Positions 13,285-26,707 of a stretch of 64,000 nucleotides of DNA are shown piece after piece. Position 1 is the stretch's first letter, and every line of letters begins with the position of its first letter. Source of the stretch: Lanius collurio. Its lineage: Eukaryota; Chordata; Aves; Passeriformes; Laniidae. The notes beneath the pieces were generated by a model. It did no database searches. It saw only the letters and a list, made by a program, of their open reading frames with translations, and was not told the origin of the DNA. Location: assembly GCA_020086605.1 (NCBI GenBank), contig JACBWW010000050.1, forward strand, positions 4,191,784-4,255,783, read 5' to 3'. The translations under genes were made by a program, and so were the position numbers.

Positions 13285-16200
13285 GTAAGTTGTAGCCTGT
13301 TTCTGCAGTAATTACATAAGCTAAATACTGTCTTCTAAGCATTTGTGAAACTCTTTCAGTACTTCAGTGAAGAATCTACAACCCAAGGTGATTCTGGACA
13401 CTCTGAATGTGGCAGGACAGAAAATACCTTTTAAACCTCACAAACACTGCAGCTTTTACACACAGTATCACTTTTCTAGGAAACTATTTTGCCACATGGT
13501 GTACAGATACACTGACTTCTGGAGAAGTACTTCGATTGTTATGCCTGCTAGCCCTCCTTAATACTAAATACATGACTGTTCTAGTAATGATGGCTTTTAA
13601 TTTTTGAGAAGCTATAAATCACCAGCCTCTGAGAGAAATAAATATAGAATTTAGAGTTTGGAACATGGGAAAATCTGGATATACTGCTGCATTTAATATA
13701 CACCAGTGTGACAAGAGAAACTGGGTTCTTGTAACTGACTCAGCCTTATGGAATAATTTTTAGTAAATTGTATTCCTGTGTATCTGAAAACAAGATGAAT
13801 GCATTTAATACGTGTTGGTTTTGTTGTCAGGCTAATTTAGTGTTACTTAAACTGAACAGACATTAAAATGATTAGTGTGCTGCTTTTAATGTAGCTTTTG
13901 TTTCATTAGATGTTGGTAATCACATAAAATTAAGGAACTGTGTATCCAAGTTTTTGTGTTTTTGCAGACAAGAAGTTGCTCTTACACTTGAATTCAAAAT
14001 GAGCTCTTGAGGTCATTAAGGCCTCTTTGTTCCTGAAGTTTGGTACTTCCTTTACTCAGCTGGGCTGTTAACTTCTTCAGGATTAATTGGTTGAATTTTA
14101 CATGCTTGATACAGAAATAGAAGAAAATACTTCACTGTGGTGGGACCAGATTTTAGTGCCCTGTAGTGTTTGTCATTTGGGGCCTGAATTGGAAGGTACA
14201 GAAAAGAAGCCAAGCATTATGTGATGTGCTGAACCCTGTGGCTTCCCCACCTTGAGGGCATGGACAATAGAGAGACATGATGTACAGAGCTGAAAAGCTT
14301 CCTGTGCTGATGCTTTTTACCTCTATGCCATGATTTTTGCAACAGCTAGCATCAAATTGTTTTCTTGCTGATTATAAAAATCCCAAGCCAAATATTGGGA
14401 AACAGTTTTTAACTTTTGTTCAGTTACAGTTGTTTTCCCCAATAAGTAGCAACTTCTTGTCTGATGTTTGCATTAGAATAACCTTTGGGCTTGACTTGAT
14501 AGTTTGAAGTGAAATGTATAATTCTTTTCTGTTTAGAAAGAAATGCTCTTTACTGTGACCTGCTGTAGTTAAAGCATGTGTTGTGACCTGGTTTCATGTG
14601 ATACCAGTTTTTATTAGTGACATAAGGGATGTCCTCAAGCCTATGTTAATTCTCCAGAGGAATAACAATTTCCCAGTGGTGCATTCCCTCTAAAATTAAT
14701 TTTTGTGCAGTTTAAAAAAGTGGCAAAAAGAACAAAATTGCCTTGAACATGGTCATGATAAATCTGGATCCACTCTGGAGGATTGATAGTTGAGTCCAAG
14801 TTTTCTCATTTGATGAAAGCTTTAATCTCTGCTAAGACTTGGATAGATTTATTATTTCTTCAGTTTCCTTCCCAAGGCATTTTTACTAATGTAGGAGGCA
14901 TACAGAACAGAAGGAACTTAAATTGCTTGTTTACCTTACTGTTTGAAGGTTACCAGTGGTAGGTTACAATTCCTAAAAGCAATGCCTCTGCTGTAAGGTC
15001 CTGTAAGGGAGTGGTGCTGCTCCTGGTTTAAAGCACGTGGCCAGGCCTCCCTGGAGGGCTGCAGATGGAAATGGTGGTCATGGCATGTGCCAGGAAGGGC
15101 TTCCTCAGGAGGACCATTCCTTCCCATGGAGAAGTGCAGGTTTCTCCCCTCTTGGTGGGGAGATCCAGCAGCTGCCATGCTCCCCCCAAGTGCTCTTTGG
15201 AAGAGTGCAGAGCTTCAGACTTGTCCCACAATTCAATTTGCCATTGCAAATCCCCTCTAGAGAGACTGGCACTGGTTGTGGAGAGCCCTCTTTGGAAGGT
15301 CGTAGGGAAAATGAGCATATACAGGAATTTCAGCTGCAATTTCAAGGATGACTGTTTTGCCCTGATGCAGCCAAATACCACATGTGGGTGTAGATTTTTT
15401 TTCATGGCCATCATGGCATGTAAGAGAAAGCTTCAGTGGTGTTGATTTTGCAATAGGAGCAGAGCCACAGAAGTACAGATTGTTGTCTTATTTTCACAGC
15501 TCTGTGGACAAGATAATGATGTCCTTCCACATTTAACTGGGGGGGGAAATATAAATGTTTCTCAGCTTCTTGCAGCAATGACCATGCTGTGATTCCAGAA
15601 TTCTGGAAATGCAGGTGGGAGCAGCATGTCACCAGTGTGGACTCACCTACTTTAATGTGAGTGTGAAAAGCTGGGCAACACCAATAAAGGTGTTCAGCAT
15701 CAGGCCCTTGCTGCACAGCATGGGATGTGTCATCAGTGCTGCGTGACCCAGGCAACTAAAGCAGCCAGCAAATGGGAGCTGTGTATGAGAGGTTCTGTTT
15801 CACCTTAGAATAAAGCCCCGTTCTCCATGGGAATCCTGTTCCAGAGTTCTGATCAATTTGGAGCTGCACAATGAAACAACTGAGCCATATCTTGAGAAGT
15901 AAGATTTTTATTTAACTAAGCAGTACTGCCTTGTGAGATATTTTTCTTCTAGCTGTCTTTGAGGAGTTATATCCAGAAGCAGAAAAGCTGAAAACAGGTT
16001 ATTAAGTATTCATCTGAGGAATATTCAGCTGCTTCAGTGATAGCACTTGCAACAGATTTTGGAAATAGATGTGAAAAACCGTGTTTCAAGTTTTGTCTTA
16101 GTTGAACTTTCTTGAGGTCTGTCTGGTTAAATTTGGACTGATGGTGGAGGAATGGTGGAGGTTTTATTCCTCCCAGACAGACTGCTTCTGAATGCCCAGG

Positions 16201-18663
16201 ACAAGAGGCCTGAGGGATGCTACAGCCTCTTTTGAAAATCTTACAAAAGAAAAAGTGTGAGAAAACACTGAACTTTTAAAGTCATTCACCCTGCTTAGAA
16301 ATTCATCCCCAAAGCTACAAACTGATAGAGTTACAAGCTTTGAAAATGAATTATTGTACAGAGTATGAACCAGCCTGAAAAATACATGCTATGCTTTCCT
16401 TCCTCGTAATCTTAAATTGGCAACTTAATTAAGTCTTTCCTTTCAGAGCACAGCATTTTTACAGTCCGAGGTTTCTGAGGGTGTATTTTGTAATAATGTT
16501 TGGTTAACGCCATCCTGCAGCTTTAAATTAGGGAAGGCTCACTTTTTAGATGTCTAATATATAAGATTTAATTAACAGGCTGAGTGCAAGCTAATTTTAC
16601 TTCGGGGTTTCTGCAAAGTACACCTTTCACTGAGTGCATTGAATAAACAAACACTTTTTGTAGCAGACAAGAGATTCTTGGGGTAAAATTCACTCTCTGC
16701 CAAGGAGAGGAAATCTGCCGGTTGAATGAACTAAAAGCTGTCAAAAGTGATCATTAGAGGGGTGTTTTGGAAGGCATTTTCCCTTTTTAGGTTTACCTGA
16801 ACTGCTCTTCTATCCAGCTACCATAGAGAAAAAAGAACAGACTATAGAGAGTCTGAATTTTAAGCATTTACAATTGAAAAAAGTTTTGCAGGACACTCAA
16901 TCAATGAGGTCTGTATGATATTTGTAACAAACAAATATTCCTTATATGAAGAACAATGTCAGAATTGTAATTGTAAACATTTGTGTCAGTTAAAATTCTT
17001 GGAATTTGGGAATGGAATATGCTGGGGCTGATTCCCCACTGCTGCCAACCCCAATTAAATATTGGTGGGACGGGTTGGCTTTGATCTCTGACCAGAGATT
17101 TAACTACAAGCCTTGCAGCCATACATTATCAATGAAGCTTTATCTACTCCAGAGAGTATGTTCTGAAAGCAGAGTGCTGTTTTTTTCTCCTCTGAATTAC
17201 ATACGAGGCTTTGCATAATTGATATTGACTAATTTAACATAACAATAATACTAGATTATTCTTTTAACTCTTGTGGTTTCTTTTTTTAAATAGGGACAAA
17301 GTTCCTTAAAAGCCTGAAGGCACATATGAGGTGCTAAACAAACACATTGGTTACAATTCAGAACAGCATATTCAGTTTTATGTAATACAAAATTAAATTA
17401 GGCAACCTGTGGGACTGTAAGTGCAGTTATTAAATAATTGTATGTAACAGGAAGAAAGCTTTAGTTTTGGGATTCTCGTACCTAAAGCGAATGTTTTGTT
17501 CTCTCTGATTTTGGAAGTATCTTTTTTTGAATCCGTGTGTGGTGTAGCTTTTTTTAAATGTTGGGAAAGTAGTTTCTAATTAATTTCTTAAATTACCTAT
17601 TAGTTCCAGTGGAAATCTGATATCTAGAAGATAAAATTTAGTATAGGTGGTATCAAAAGCTGTGTAGGTGTGAGGGAAGGGAAATGTGTGTCTCACAAGA
17701 GCAGCCCAGCTTTGGGATACCAGGGAGAGCACACCCTGAGCTGATTTCTAACCTTTGTTTCACTGTGGGAGCACAAAGCTGTGTTGGAGGAAAACTTTAA
17801 CCTTCAGAGGCTTCTCTCAGTTACTCTGTGTGAGTGCCTGGTCAGCCCCCATCACTCCTGAGTGGAGCACAGAAGTGTCAAGTCATGATTTTAATATCAG
17901 GACTTTTAGTTTTGCCATTTAAGTTCAAAGTTTAATTAGCAAGCTTGAAATATGGAGATTGAAAGTAAAAAGGTACCAAGTAATTTGATGGTCTCAAGTT
18001 TATCAGTAATTTCATACAATTAACTTTCTTATGCAAGGAACATTTTGCCTCAATTTCTACAGAAGGCAGGACTTGCAGATCTTAGTAGTGTAGAGAATTC
18101 CTTTAGAATTTCTGTATTTTGTGTTTAATTTGAGTCTTCATTTTGAAATAATTATTTGTTGCAAAAATCTTTCTCTGCTGGCAAAGCTAAAATGTCTCCA
18201 ATTTTTTATGTAGCTTCTTGGAGTAAATATCAAACAGTAATGTGAAGTCAGATTTTTCATTGAAAGCAATACCAACATTTTTAAATAAATTGTTAAATAA
18301 CTAGTCAAATTTCACATTAAAGCAAGACAATGTCATTTCACATATTTACATTTAAGGGTTGAGCTAACCTGAAAAAGCATAAGCTTTTTGAACTGAAAAA
18401 GCTTATATCTTGTCAAAGATCTGGAATTTTTTACCAGCTTTGACTGTTTACATATAGTATGTTGTTCTTGAACAAAAGATAAATATGCTTTGCAAGCACA
18501 AAACATCTGCTTTTGTGAATGTGTATTTAAAAAAAACACTGTCACAGTAGAGAAGGGTCCTAAAAATGGAGAGGGGAACATGACAGGGGGAAGAAGACAG
18601 GAAAACTGTAGACCTGCTTTTTGCAGGGGCAGATTGTGCAAAACAATGATTAAAAAGTAATAT

Positions 18664-18669
18664 TTTATT
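18664..18669 (-). terminator. Candidate ANGPTL1 polyadenylation signal (AATAAA)
   Basis: A canonical AATAAA lies on the minus strand 57 nt past the ANGPTL1 stop codon. It would give a very short 3' untranslated region. A longer UTR running left into 17-18 kb, using variant signals, is equally possible and cannot be decided from sequence alone. Confidence 0.3.
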
Positions 18670-18725
18670 TTTCTTGAACTCAAACACTGAGAAGTTTTTA
18701 TGGGAGCACTGTGGGATTTTCCTCC

Positions 18726-18913
18726 TCAGTCTATAGGTCTGATCATCATCTGAACTGCTTTCAAGGAGTAGGAACCTCCCCGGTACTCGGCCCAAAATAT
18801 TCCGTCCTGGTACTTGCTCCTGTAGTGGCCTCCTCGGTACCAGACCCCATTGAGGTTGGAGTGGGCACAGGCGTTGTACCACCAGCCACCCTTGTGGAAG
18901 TGGGCACAGTTTC
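18726..18913 (-). CDS. ANGPTL1: ANGPTL1 coding exon 4 (C-terminal fibrinogen-related domain and stop)
   Basis: Minus strand from 18913 to the TGA at 18728-18726, preceded by the acceptor CTGCTCCCCAG. It encodes residues 432-492, with the [20 protein letters not shown] block containing the C433-C446 disulphide pair and the end ...[10 protein letters not shown]. This is the P-domain/polymerisation-pocket region of fibrinogen-like folds. The first two bases complete the Gly codon split from exon 3. Several open frames on either strand over this exon are shadows of it. Confidence 0.97.
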
Positions 18914-19872
18914 CTGGGGAGCAGAAGGACAGGGGTGAGCTTTAGGCAGCACAGATGGAGATTGCTAAATGTTTTCATCTTGGGGCTTATTCTCAGAAGC
19001 AGCTTGGAAGTGCTTCATAGCCTGTTGTGGCCACTTCTTGCTAAGCTATGAATTCTGTTGTAACAGCAGCCATTGCTGGAGGGGGGGTTATTGACATGGT
19101 CTTTAATGTGACAGCTGAAAACGAAGGAGAGAACTCTTCTCAGCCTGCCAGCACTGCTCCTCCATGAGCTAACACCCAAGGAACTCGGGTTATGTGCTGT
19201 TTAGAAATACTTGAGTGGAAGCAATGTGAGTTGATACAGCCCCGAGCAGCACGCGGGGCCACGCTTCCACAAAGAGTTGCTTGTAACTTGTGTTTTTACT
19301 GTTACAGGCTTGTCTAAGAGTTTGCAGGATTTGTCCAGCTTTATGGTTATTGACAGCTGAGGAAAAGCAGCTGAAGTACTGCACTCCCCCTGCCTTTCTT
19401 TCACTGCAAGCGAAAAACTGGTGCAAATGAAAAAAAAAAGTGAGCAGAGTACACAAACCAAGTGATGTGCCCCTTTCTTAAGTACTGGTACATAACTAAA
19501 CCTCTGCACGCTTGCAGTTCCTTTCACACCCCTCAGAGGCTTTAGTTCTTGGTGATTGTGTGGCAGCAGCCCTGCTCAGAGAGCACCTGGACAGATACTC
19601 TGACTGCAGTCATGTGCAAGTGATGAGCTAAACAGCAAATTGCTGCAGTGTGTTGTCAGTGGGGGTAACAGACTTTGAATTTCTGACAGGTGCAGGGGCT
19701 CGAAGGGGACCCCCACCAGCGTGGGTTTTATCACCATAGATTTGAAGCCTCTTCCAGCAGGGTTATTTTATCACAATTTGTGTACTTCTTTGTACTAAGC
19801 CGTACTTTCCGAGGTGGTGTAACTGGTGGAGTATCCATGACCCACTCTTGGCAGCCATGCTGCTTTCCTTAC
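18914..19872 (-). other. ANGPTL1 intron 3
   Basis: A 959-bp intron with minus-strand donor GTAAGG just left of 19873 and acceptor CCCCAG just right of 18913. A GC-richer patch near 19235-19270 has several CpGs. No exon or RNA gene was seen. Confidence 0.85.
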
Positions 19873-20143
19873 CTGAATACATGTCCCTGTCCCTGTCCAG
19901 CGTGGTGAACTGCTTGCCGTTGTGCCACACCATGGAGTCGCCCGCGTTGCCCTGGTACGTGCCCAGGCGCAGGCGGTAGAACTCGCTCTCGGGCTCCAGG
20001 CGGAAGCTGCTGTACTCAGCATAGACCTTCTTGTTGCTCCAGTCCTCCAGCTCAATCAGCAGTCTGTAATTATCCTGATTGCTGAGCATGTAGATGTTTT
20101 CTAGTCCCAGCCAGTACTCTCCATCAATGTTCCCAAATCCTTT
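19873..20143 (-). CDS. ANGPTL1: ANGPTL1 coding exon 3 (fibrinogen-related domain core)
   Basis: Minus strand from 20143 (acceptor TTTTGCACAG) to 19873 (donor GTAAGG), 271 nt, phase 0/1. It encodes residues 341-430 plus the first base of G431, from KGFGNIDGEYWLGLENIYML to TTLDRDRDMYS. GEYWLGLENI and the Asp-rich DRDRD run, which in this fold forms the calcium site with the following exon, are diagnostic of fibrinogen C-terminal domains. Overlapping long frames on the other strand are shadows. Confidence 0.97.
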
Positions 20144-21594
20144 CTGTGCAAAAGAAGATCAGGAGGGGCTGTTAGCTTGGTTTTCTGGGTTTGTTAAAAC
20201 ACTCGTCAGCAGGAGGGTGATGAACCAGTGGAACCTGGGTACTGAAAGCCTCTGAACTTCTGAATGACTCCAACCTGTGCATTTAAGTGCTTTGTTTTGC
20301 TGCATTGGGGCTGCTAAGTTGCATGAGATGCTGCCAAAACTGGTGATAGTGGCAAAACATCTGTGTTCTTGCTGTCCTCCTTTTTTAAGATAAGGGGAGA
20401 TGGAGAGTAGGGAAACTGAAACAACATATTTCTTTACAAAGCTGAGGGGACTTGTAATAATGGGTGAATAATGGAATTTTAGGTTGTATTTCCACGTTGA
20501 AAAAGGTATTTATGGATCACCAGTGTCAATGTTCAAGGCAAATAACTCTCTGTTGCTTCTGTATTGCAACTAGTGTTGGTTTTTACTGTGAATTTAAGTT
20601 CCTCTGTGTTCTTTACAGGTTTTACTAGAAATGAAATATAAAGACATCTTTTCCTTCAAATCACAGCCTACCAGCACAGCAGCTGCAAAGTGATATTTCC
20701 TATCTGCTGTCTCCTTTCCCCTGTAAACCAGTGCTGTTTGGTGTTGCATTATGTTCAGAATGTTTATGGCTGCTGTTACAGCACTCCATAACTGCCTTAA
20801 AACATTTTATAACATTTAACAACTCCAAAACCAGCCATGCAGTGCTCTGAGAAGTAAAGACTTTGCATATTTATTTGATTTGTTTGTTTGTTTATTGGAT
20901 AATTGTTTTAGTTGTTACTGATTTAGGGATTCATATTTGAATCACTAAATTCCAAGAATGCAAAAAGCAAAAATCCTCACATAAATTTTTGTCCTATATG
21001 ATGATGTTGTTGTTGTTGTTGTTATTACCTCAGCCAAATGATCTTCAAGTTTCCTGTTCAGCATGAATTACTCCAGAGCAGCATCCTCTTGTCATCCTAG
21101 ACATGCTGCCTGCTGGTGCATAATATCACAGTAACACACAGCAAGGTGTTTCCCTTCACCAGCCTGACATCTTTAGATTTCTAACCTAAATTAACTGGTG
21201 GAAATTATTTCCTTTAATTCATTATTAGGACTATTTTTAAGATGAGCCCCCGATCCAGCAAATCTATTAGTGTGTTTAAATGAATAATTCCACTGGCTGA
21301 GTTTGCTTATTCATAAGGGAGACAATGGAGCTTTACAAGTACTCACTGTAGTTCTCAGTGCATTAATAGAAGTCGTGTGTTCAGTTAGAACTTTGTAATA
21401 AATGACTTCCCAGCCACTGTCTGGAATCCCACATGTCCCACTTGTGCATTACAAACCCAGGTGCTTCAGACCCAAAGTTAGCTGTGCCCTGAGGGAACAG
21501 GACATTCCCACTGACCTGTGCTTGCCTCTGGGGACAATCACTCTTTTCAATTATCTTTCTTTGCCCTCTGGTTTTTGTGCATTCTAGAATTTAC
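20144..21594 (-). other. ANGPTL1 intron 2
   Basis: A 1.45-kb intron on the minus strand with donor GTAAAT and acceptor GCACAG. It contains a (GTT)n microsatellite at 21006-21023 on the plus strand. No other feature was recognised. Confidence 0.85.
21006..21023. repeat. (GTT)6 microsatellite
   Basis: Six uninterrupted GTT units inside ANGPTL1 intron 2. Simple repeat. Confidence 0.9.
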
Positions 21595-21788
21595 CTTGTA
21601 ACTGTCCCAGTTCCTGAAAAAGTTGACAGATCCATCTGTCCTCTTCTGGATAACTGCCCATCCTCCAGGGTCCAGGCTGTTCTCACACCAGAGCTGCATC
21701 GGCTCGTTGCTGTTTTCGGGTTTGATCATGTAAATGCCACTGTTGGTGTGCCCAGCTTCCCTGGCTTGTTGGCAGTCTTTGAATGGAC
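21595..21788 (-). CDS. ANGPTL1: ANGPTL1 coding exon 2 (start of the fibrinogen-related domain)
   Basis: Minus strand from 21788 (acceptor TTTCTTTCCCAAAAG) to 21595 (donor GTAAAT), 194 nt, completing G276 and encoding residues 277-340. PFKDCQQAREAGH, IYMIKPENSN, MQLWCENSLDPGGW and VIQKRTDGSVNFFRNW are the standard opening of a fibrinogen-related domain; C281 and C310 form its first disulphide. The exon boundary matches the usual ANGPTL1 position between Pro-rich linker and globular domain. Confidence 0.97.
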
Positions 21789-24700
21789 CTTTTGGGAAAG
21801 AAATTCTGTAAACCTTCAAGATTGGCTGTGCAGTACCCATTGTCCAGGAATATTTTGTAATGGAAAGTCAGTAATTCGATTAAGGTATAAACCTACCATG
21901 GAAAATACGGCAAAAGTTACTGTCTGAGATTAATTTCATCTATAAAAAAACATGTTGATATCCCCTCTCTAGATATTTTTGAACAAAAACTTCATTTCCT
22001 AAACAAATAATAGACTTCGATTACCAACACCCATTTTTTTATCTGCTGCTGCAAAGATTTGTACTCTAGCTCTTGATACTGAAGAGGCATTATGATTTTT
22101 TTTTTTCCAATAATTATTTTCTTCTTTTTTTACAAAAGGCAGACAACAATTTACTTCATTTTCTGGTGCACCAGATTGAAACTGGTGGAAGTAAAAACCA
22201 AAACAAACTCAGGTTACCCAACCAGCCCTCCATATTTCTGAATATGTAAGTAGTTTGAGAGCTGCTGTAAGAAATATTTACTGCCAGAGTCTACAGACAT
22301 GGAATTTAGTCGAAGAGCATTCTTACACTGCATTTTTTCTGCCATTGCTTACTTGCCCAGGTTGAGCATTAGACTCTTAGCTGTGGACAGGAATCTTTTT
22401 TAAGTTTCATGTGTCATCCTGGTGTGATGTGTGTAGATGGATACTGATGAAGGAAATAAGTGAGCAATGGAGAAGGATTTTTGAGCTAAAAGGATTCCTA
22501 TGTTTGTTTTCAGGGCTGTGGTTGCACAAAATTGCTGTTGCTGTTGAGAGTGCTGCTTGAAAGCTCTGGTTTGGTCCATGCAAATAGTGATTTTACAAAT
22601 AATACTTAGAGAAGGCCATCTGGTCATTCTCTGAGAAGGATGCAGCTTACATGTCTCTGAAAACCTTGCCTGGTTTGCCTTTCAGTTTTTGGTAATGTTT
22701 TTATTTTCTGCTTTTTAGAAAAAAGTTGTTTGTATGTCATTGCTTCAGTTGGTTTAGAGAAACTGTAATTTACTAATGAAAAGCAAAGTGTGTTCTAATG
22801 ACTGGCTAGTGGTGGATGCCCTAAATGCATTTGAAAACTCAGTACATCTGAAAATAAATTAGCTACAGCTTTCCTTTCCTTCCAGAGCACTTATTTTCTC
22901 AAATCTGTTTGGAAGTTCAGAGAGAAGTCATCAGTCTCAGAAACAGCTCATGGACAAAGCAGCACAGAAGGCATTTGTTGGGTTATTCTTTAATCAAAAG
23001 TAGAGGCTGAGGGAAAGGGACCTTCACAGCAGACTAAGCTTGTGTGACAAAAGCAAGCTGAAAACCTCCCTTCTCTTAGATTTTCAGGTGGCAGTTGCCA
23101 GTTGGACAAGAATGTAATTAGCAAGAAATCCGTAAAGCGTTGCATGTTAATTAGAGTGTGTGAAGCTTGTGTGCCTAATGAGGAGCTTCTGGCTGTGACA
23201 GGAACGTCCCAGCCCTGAGCCCTTGCTGGAGGTGCTGCTGCACTGGCAGGGTTCTGATGGCTTTGTCATCCTTCCAGTGCAAGCAGTGGCACTGCAGGAA
23301 AGAAATCCTGTAGCTTTGGTGTACAAGTGCTTTTGTCCCCTTCTTGTTCACAATTGAAATTTCCATGTAAATTGTGAATATTGCAGAGTTTGTCCGGGGT
23401 TAGGTAATTTCCTGGGCTAAGCTGGGTCTCATTCCCATTCCTTGAACTGTCTGAAGTAAATTTGGGTGCTCTATAACTGGCAGGGATGTTGTTCTAGAAG
23501 TATTTTTGTAAAACAATTTTTGCTTTAGGAAAAGTATAAACAAAGAAGCCTTATCTTTTGTAATGGTAATTGAACATTAGGAATAGCATAATTAGATCTG
23601 CTGTTATCTGGGTGTTCTTCCACGTGATCATCACTGGAGGAGGAATTGAGCACTCATTTTTCCATGAGAGACCCAAGAGATGCTTGGGGTAATTTTAATT
23701 AGTTTTTAAGGCAGACAGAACTGCATCAGTCTGTTTAGATAATACTTGGATCACTTCTGGAGTTCAGCTGGCTGTAAGTTCACAGGATGCAACTTGTCTG
23801 CTTTGATGCTCAGCTTTGTCTGCATGTATTACCATAAATTAATGTTGTAATTAGAGGTAATAGACTTCTGCTCTGAATGTAGGGAAATCCAACATATCCC
23901 AGAATTTTTGGTGTATAGCCTTGAATCCTTTTAGTGAAGTCAATTCTTGATGTATAATTATTTCTAGTTCACATTTTAAGAACTGTTCTTGTTCAGTGGA
24001 AATACTGAAGTTTGTGAAACTGAGAGACTCTGCACAGTGCTGGTGTGGGTAGAGGTCTTACTGATGAAAAAAGCATGATTTTCTGTTTTAAATCTTACAG
24101 GGGTTATAGTTGGTACAAGAAATAGGTATCTTGTGCACACCTAGTCTTTTGTAACAGTCTGTGTACACTAAGTCACTGAGACAGTTATAAGTCAGAATTA
24201 CTCTGAGAAGATGATCTGTTAAATATTTCACTTCTGAAATTGTGGCTTAGATGTATGATTCAGTGCAGATCATATTCTGTGCTAAATTAAATGAAGTAGA
24301 GAAGGAAAGGGATTAAATATTTTAAGTTAAAAGCTTGATAACTTGATGGCTGAATCCCATTTTGAGATGCCAAATGTTATTGTGAACAGATGATGCAGAA
24401 GCTGTGCTTGTGTAAGGTTCATGGAGAGGATTTGGGGGGGGCCAGCAGTAGAGGAAAAGTCCAAATTAAAATTGGACATATATTAAAAAAAAAGAAGCTA
24501 TATTGTTAACCAAGAGGTGTTAGAAACAAGGAGGCAAAGTGTGTCTGATTTTCAAGTACTTCATTAACTTGAAACTACTTTTTGCAAAAAATAGTGCCAG
24601 TATTTTTGGGGGTCACTGGTTATTATTCCAAATGTTAAGGTAATTGTGACTGCTACAATTCAGATACATTAACCTTTGTCAATTTTTAAAGCAATTTTTG

Positions 24701-26707
24701 TACAAATTAACCACCATGCTCAGAAAATAGAACTTCATCCTTTTGTTCCCCATATATTTTGCATTTTACTCTCCACCCACAATTATGAAGATGCACATTG
24801 ACCTTTCTGACCCATCTGCTGCATGCAAGTATTTGTTAGGAGATCCAGGTATTTATTCTGACATAAATCTTTAACAGGCCTATTTGTGATTGGGATTGTC
24901 TGGTTTCATTGGTCTTTTTTGACATCTTTATTATAAATAATCTTTATCTTTTCACTGTAAAGTTCTTTCTTCTATGACATAGTTTCAATTCTGTGCACCA
25001 TTAAATCTGTTCACCTTAATTTTTAAAAATCAGGGATAGTACCTGGCCATTGTGTTGGAATATCCAGGTTTTGGTTATGCTCTACCAGCTGTAGCAATTC
25101 TCAGCCCTCCTTTTCCCAAGCACTGCAAGAAACACTTGAGCTTCCAACTCATGAATCTTGTATTAAAGGGCAGTGAATAACATTACAATAAGCTTCCTAA
25201 TATTTGTGTTCCCTTCCAAAAGTGGGTTCCAACTCTGAACTTTTAGGGGCAGAGGGGTCAGTGAACACCAGGGTAGATAATTCAGAGGATAATACTTGGT
25301 GCTGTTGCCTCGTTCTGTGTGTGCAGCAGGCGTGTTTGGAGAAAAAGATGCATTTAGAATAGAACCTGGAAGGGAGGGTTTGCTGGGAAGAAGGAAGTTG
25401 TGGCTTTTTTTAGGATTGTGCTTGTGCTGCCTGACCAGACATCAGCACAATGCTTTGATATGAACTGTTTCCTTTCTGTCATGATGTGCCATCGAAATTC
25501 GCTTGACATCTGGCATTTTGCTTGGGCTCGTGCCTGAATTTTCTGCAGACCTTGAATAAAAATAGTTGTTCTTTACATCAGCAGCTGATTGGTTGTAATG
25601 CTGCAGAACAGTCACAGCTAAATATTTGGCTTCATCTTAGGAACCAAATTGAACTTTTAACTGTGACTAAAGGCAATTTGAAAGAAACAGAAACAAAACA
25701 GCCACCTAAAGGCAAACTCCCCCTCCAAACCCTTTTGCTGTGCTAACAGAAGCCGAGAGCAAGCCCTCAAAGGGATGTCTGAGGAAAACTTGGTTTTCTG
25801 AATCCCTGAATTTTTTTAAATTGCAATTCTGTCAAAATTTTAATAAAGTGAGAAACATGATAGAGTTCAGGGCAGCTCAGAGGTTGTTAATTGTCTTGTC
25901 ACTAATTCTGATTCCTTGTGATACATGCATTTATGTAATGACCTGAAGAGTGTAGTACGCGAAGATTGGATAGTCTCCTGAATGTATTTTCATAATATTT
26001 ATGGGGTTAGCTTAACTTGCCATCCCTACTGGCCTCTGGTTACTGGCAATGTAGTTACTAATTTTAAATTTTCAAGGCTGAGTGCCCCTGATTGGATCCA
26101 GCCTTGATTCAATTATCCTTTCAAACGTACCACTCTTGAATATTTTAACTGAACACCTAGAGACTCATTGCATAACTGTGTTGGTGGATTTAGGTGTTCA
26201 TTTTAAAGCAGGTCAGAATAGAAGGATGAAAATTCTTCTAGTAGAATTTTCTTCTGGCAAATGTGTACATGTAAGTGTAAAGGACAAAACCTTAAAATTA
26301 CTTAATTTGTTTACGATGAATTAATTTGTCTTATTCACCCTTGCCAGCTAGTGTAACATGTAGCTAGCAGGCATCATCGAAGAAATGGGTAAATATTAGA
26401 AAGTTTATGCTAATACTGAATTTTCATATTTTCGTGACTCAAACCCAGCTGCAGCGAGAGCCCCCAATGCTTTGTGACTTGAAGGTGAGAATTCTTCAGA
26501 TTGAATTTCTGAGTGTCAGCCATTTCAAGAAATTCATCTGACAGAGATTTGGGCTATTTGGCAAACTAAAGCTTTCCCTGGGAGGTGGAAGGGAGAAAGA
26601 AAATCGGGGCAAGAGCCAGCTGTAACCAAGTACTTTGAGTTCTTCCTTCTGTTTCTGTGGTCGGGACAGTGTCCCTCAGGTTACATAAACAGTGGCAGGT
26701 AACTTAC
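21789..26707 (-). other. ANGPTL1 intron 1 (first within the CDS)
   Basis: A 4.9-kb intron with consensus donor GTAAGTT left of 26708 and acceptor AAAAG right of 21788. It is AT-rich and unique-looking. There is a short G-run near 24431-24438 and A-run near 24485. No exon or repeat family was recognised. Confidence 0.85.

Noticed and set aside
15028..15445. Overlapping long frames on both strands
   Set aside because: GC-richer intronic patch; translations resemble no known family and frames on both strands are equally long, as expected by chance or an old unidentified repeat.
18448..18978. 176-codon minus-strand open frame over ANGPTL1 exon 4
   Set aside because: It reads the exon in a wrong frame and runs through both a splice site and the 3' UTR; the true frame ends in the RPID stop at 18728-18726.
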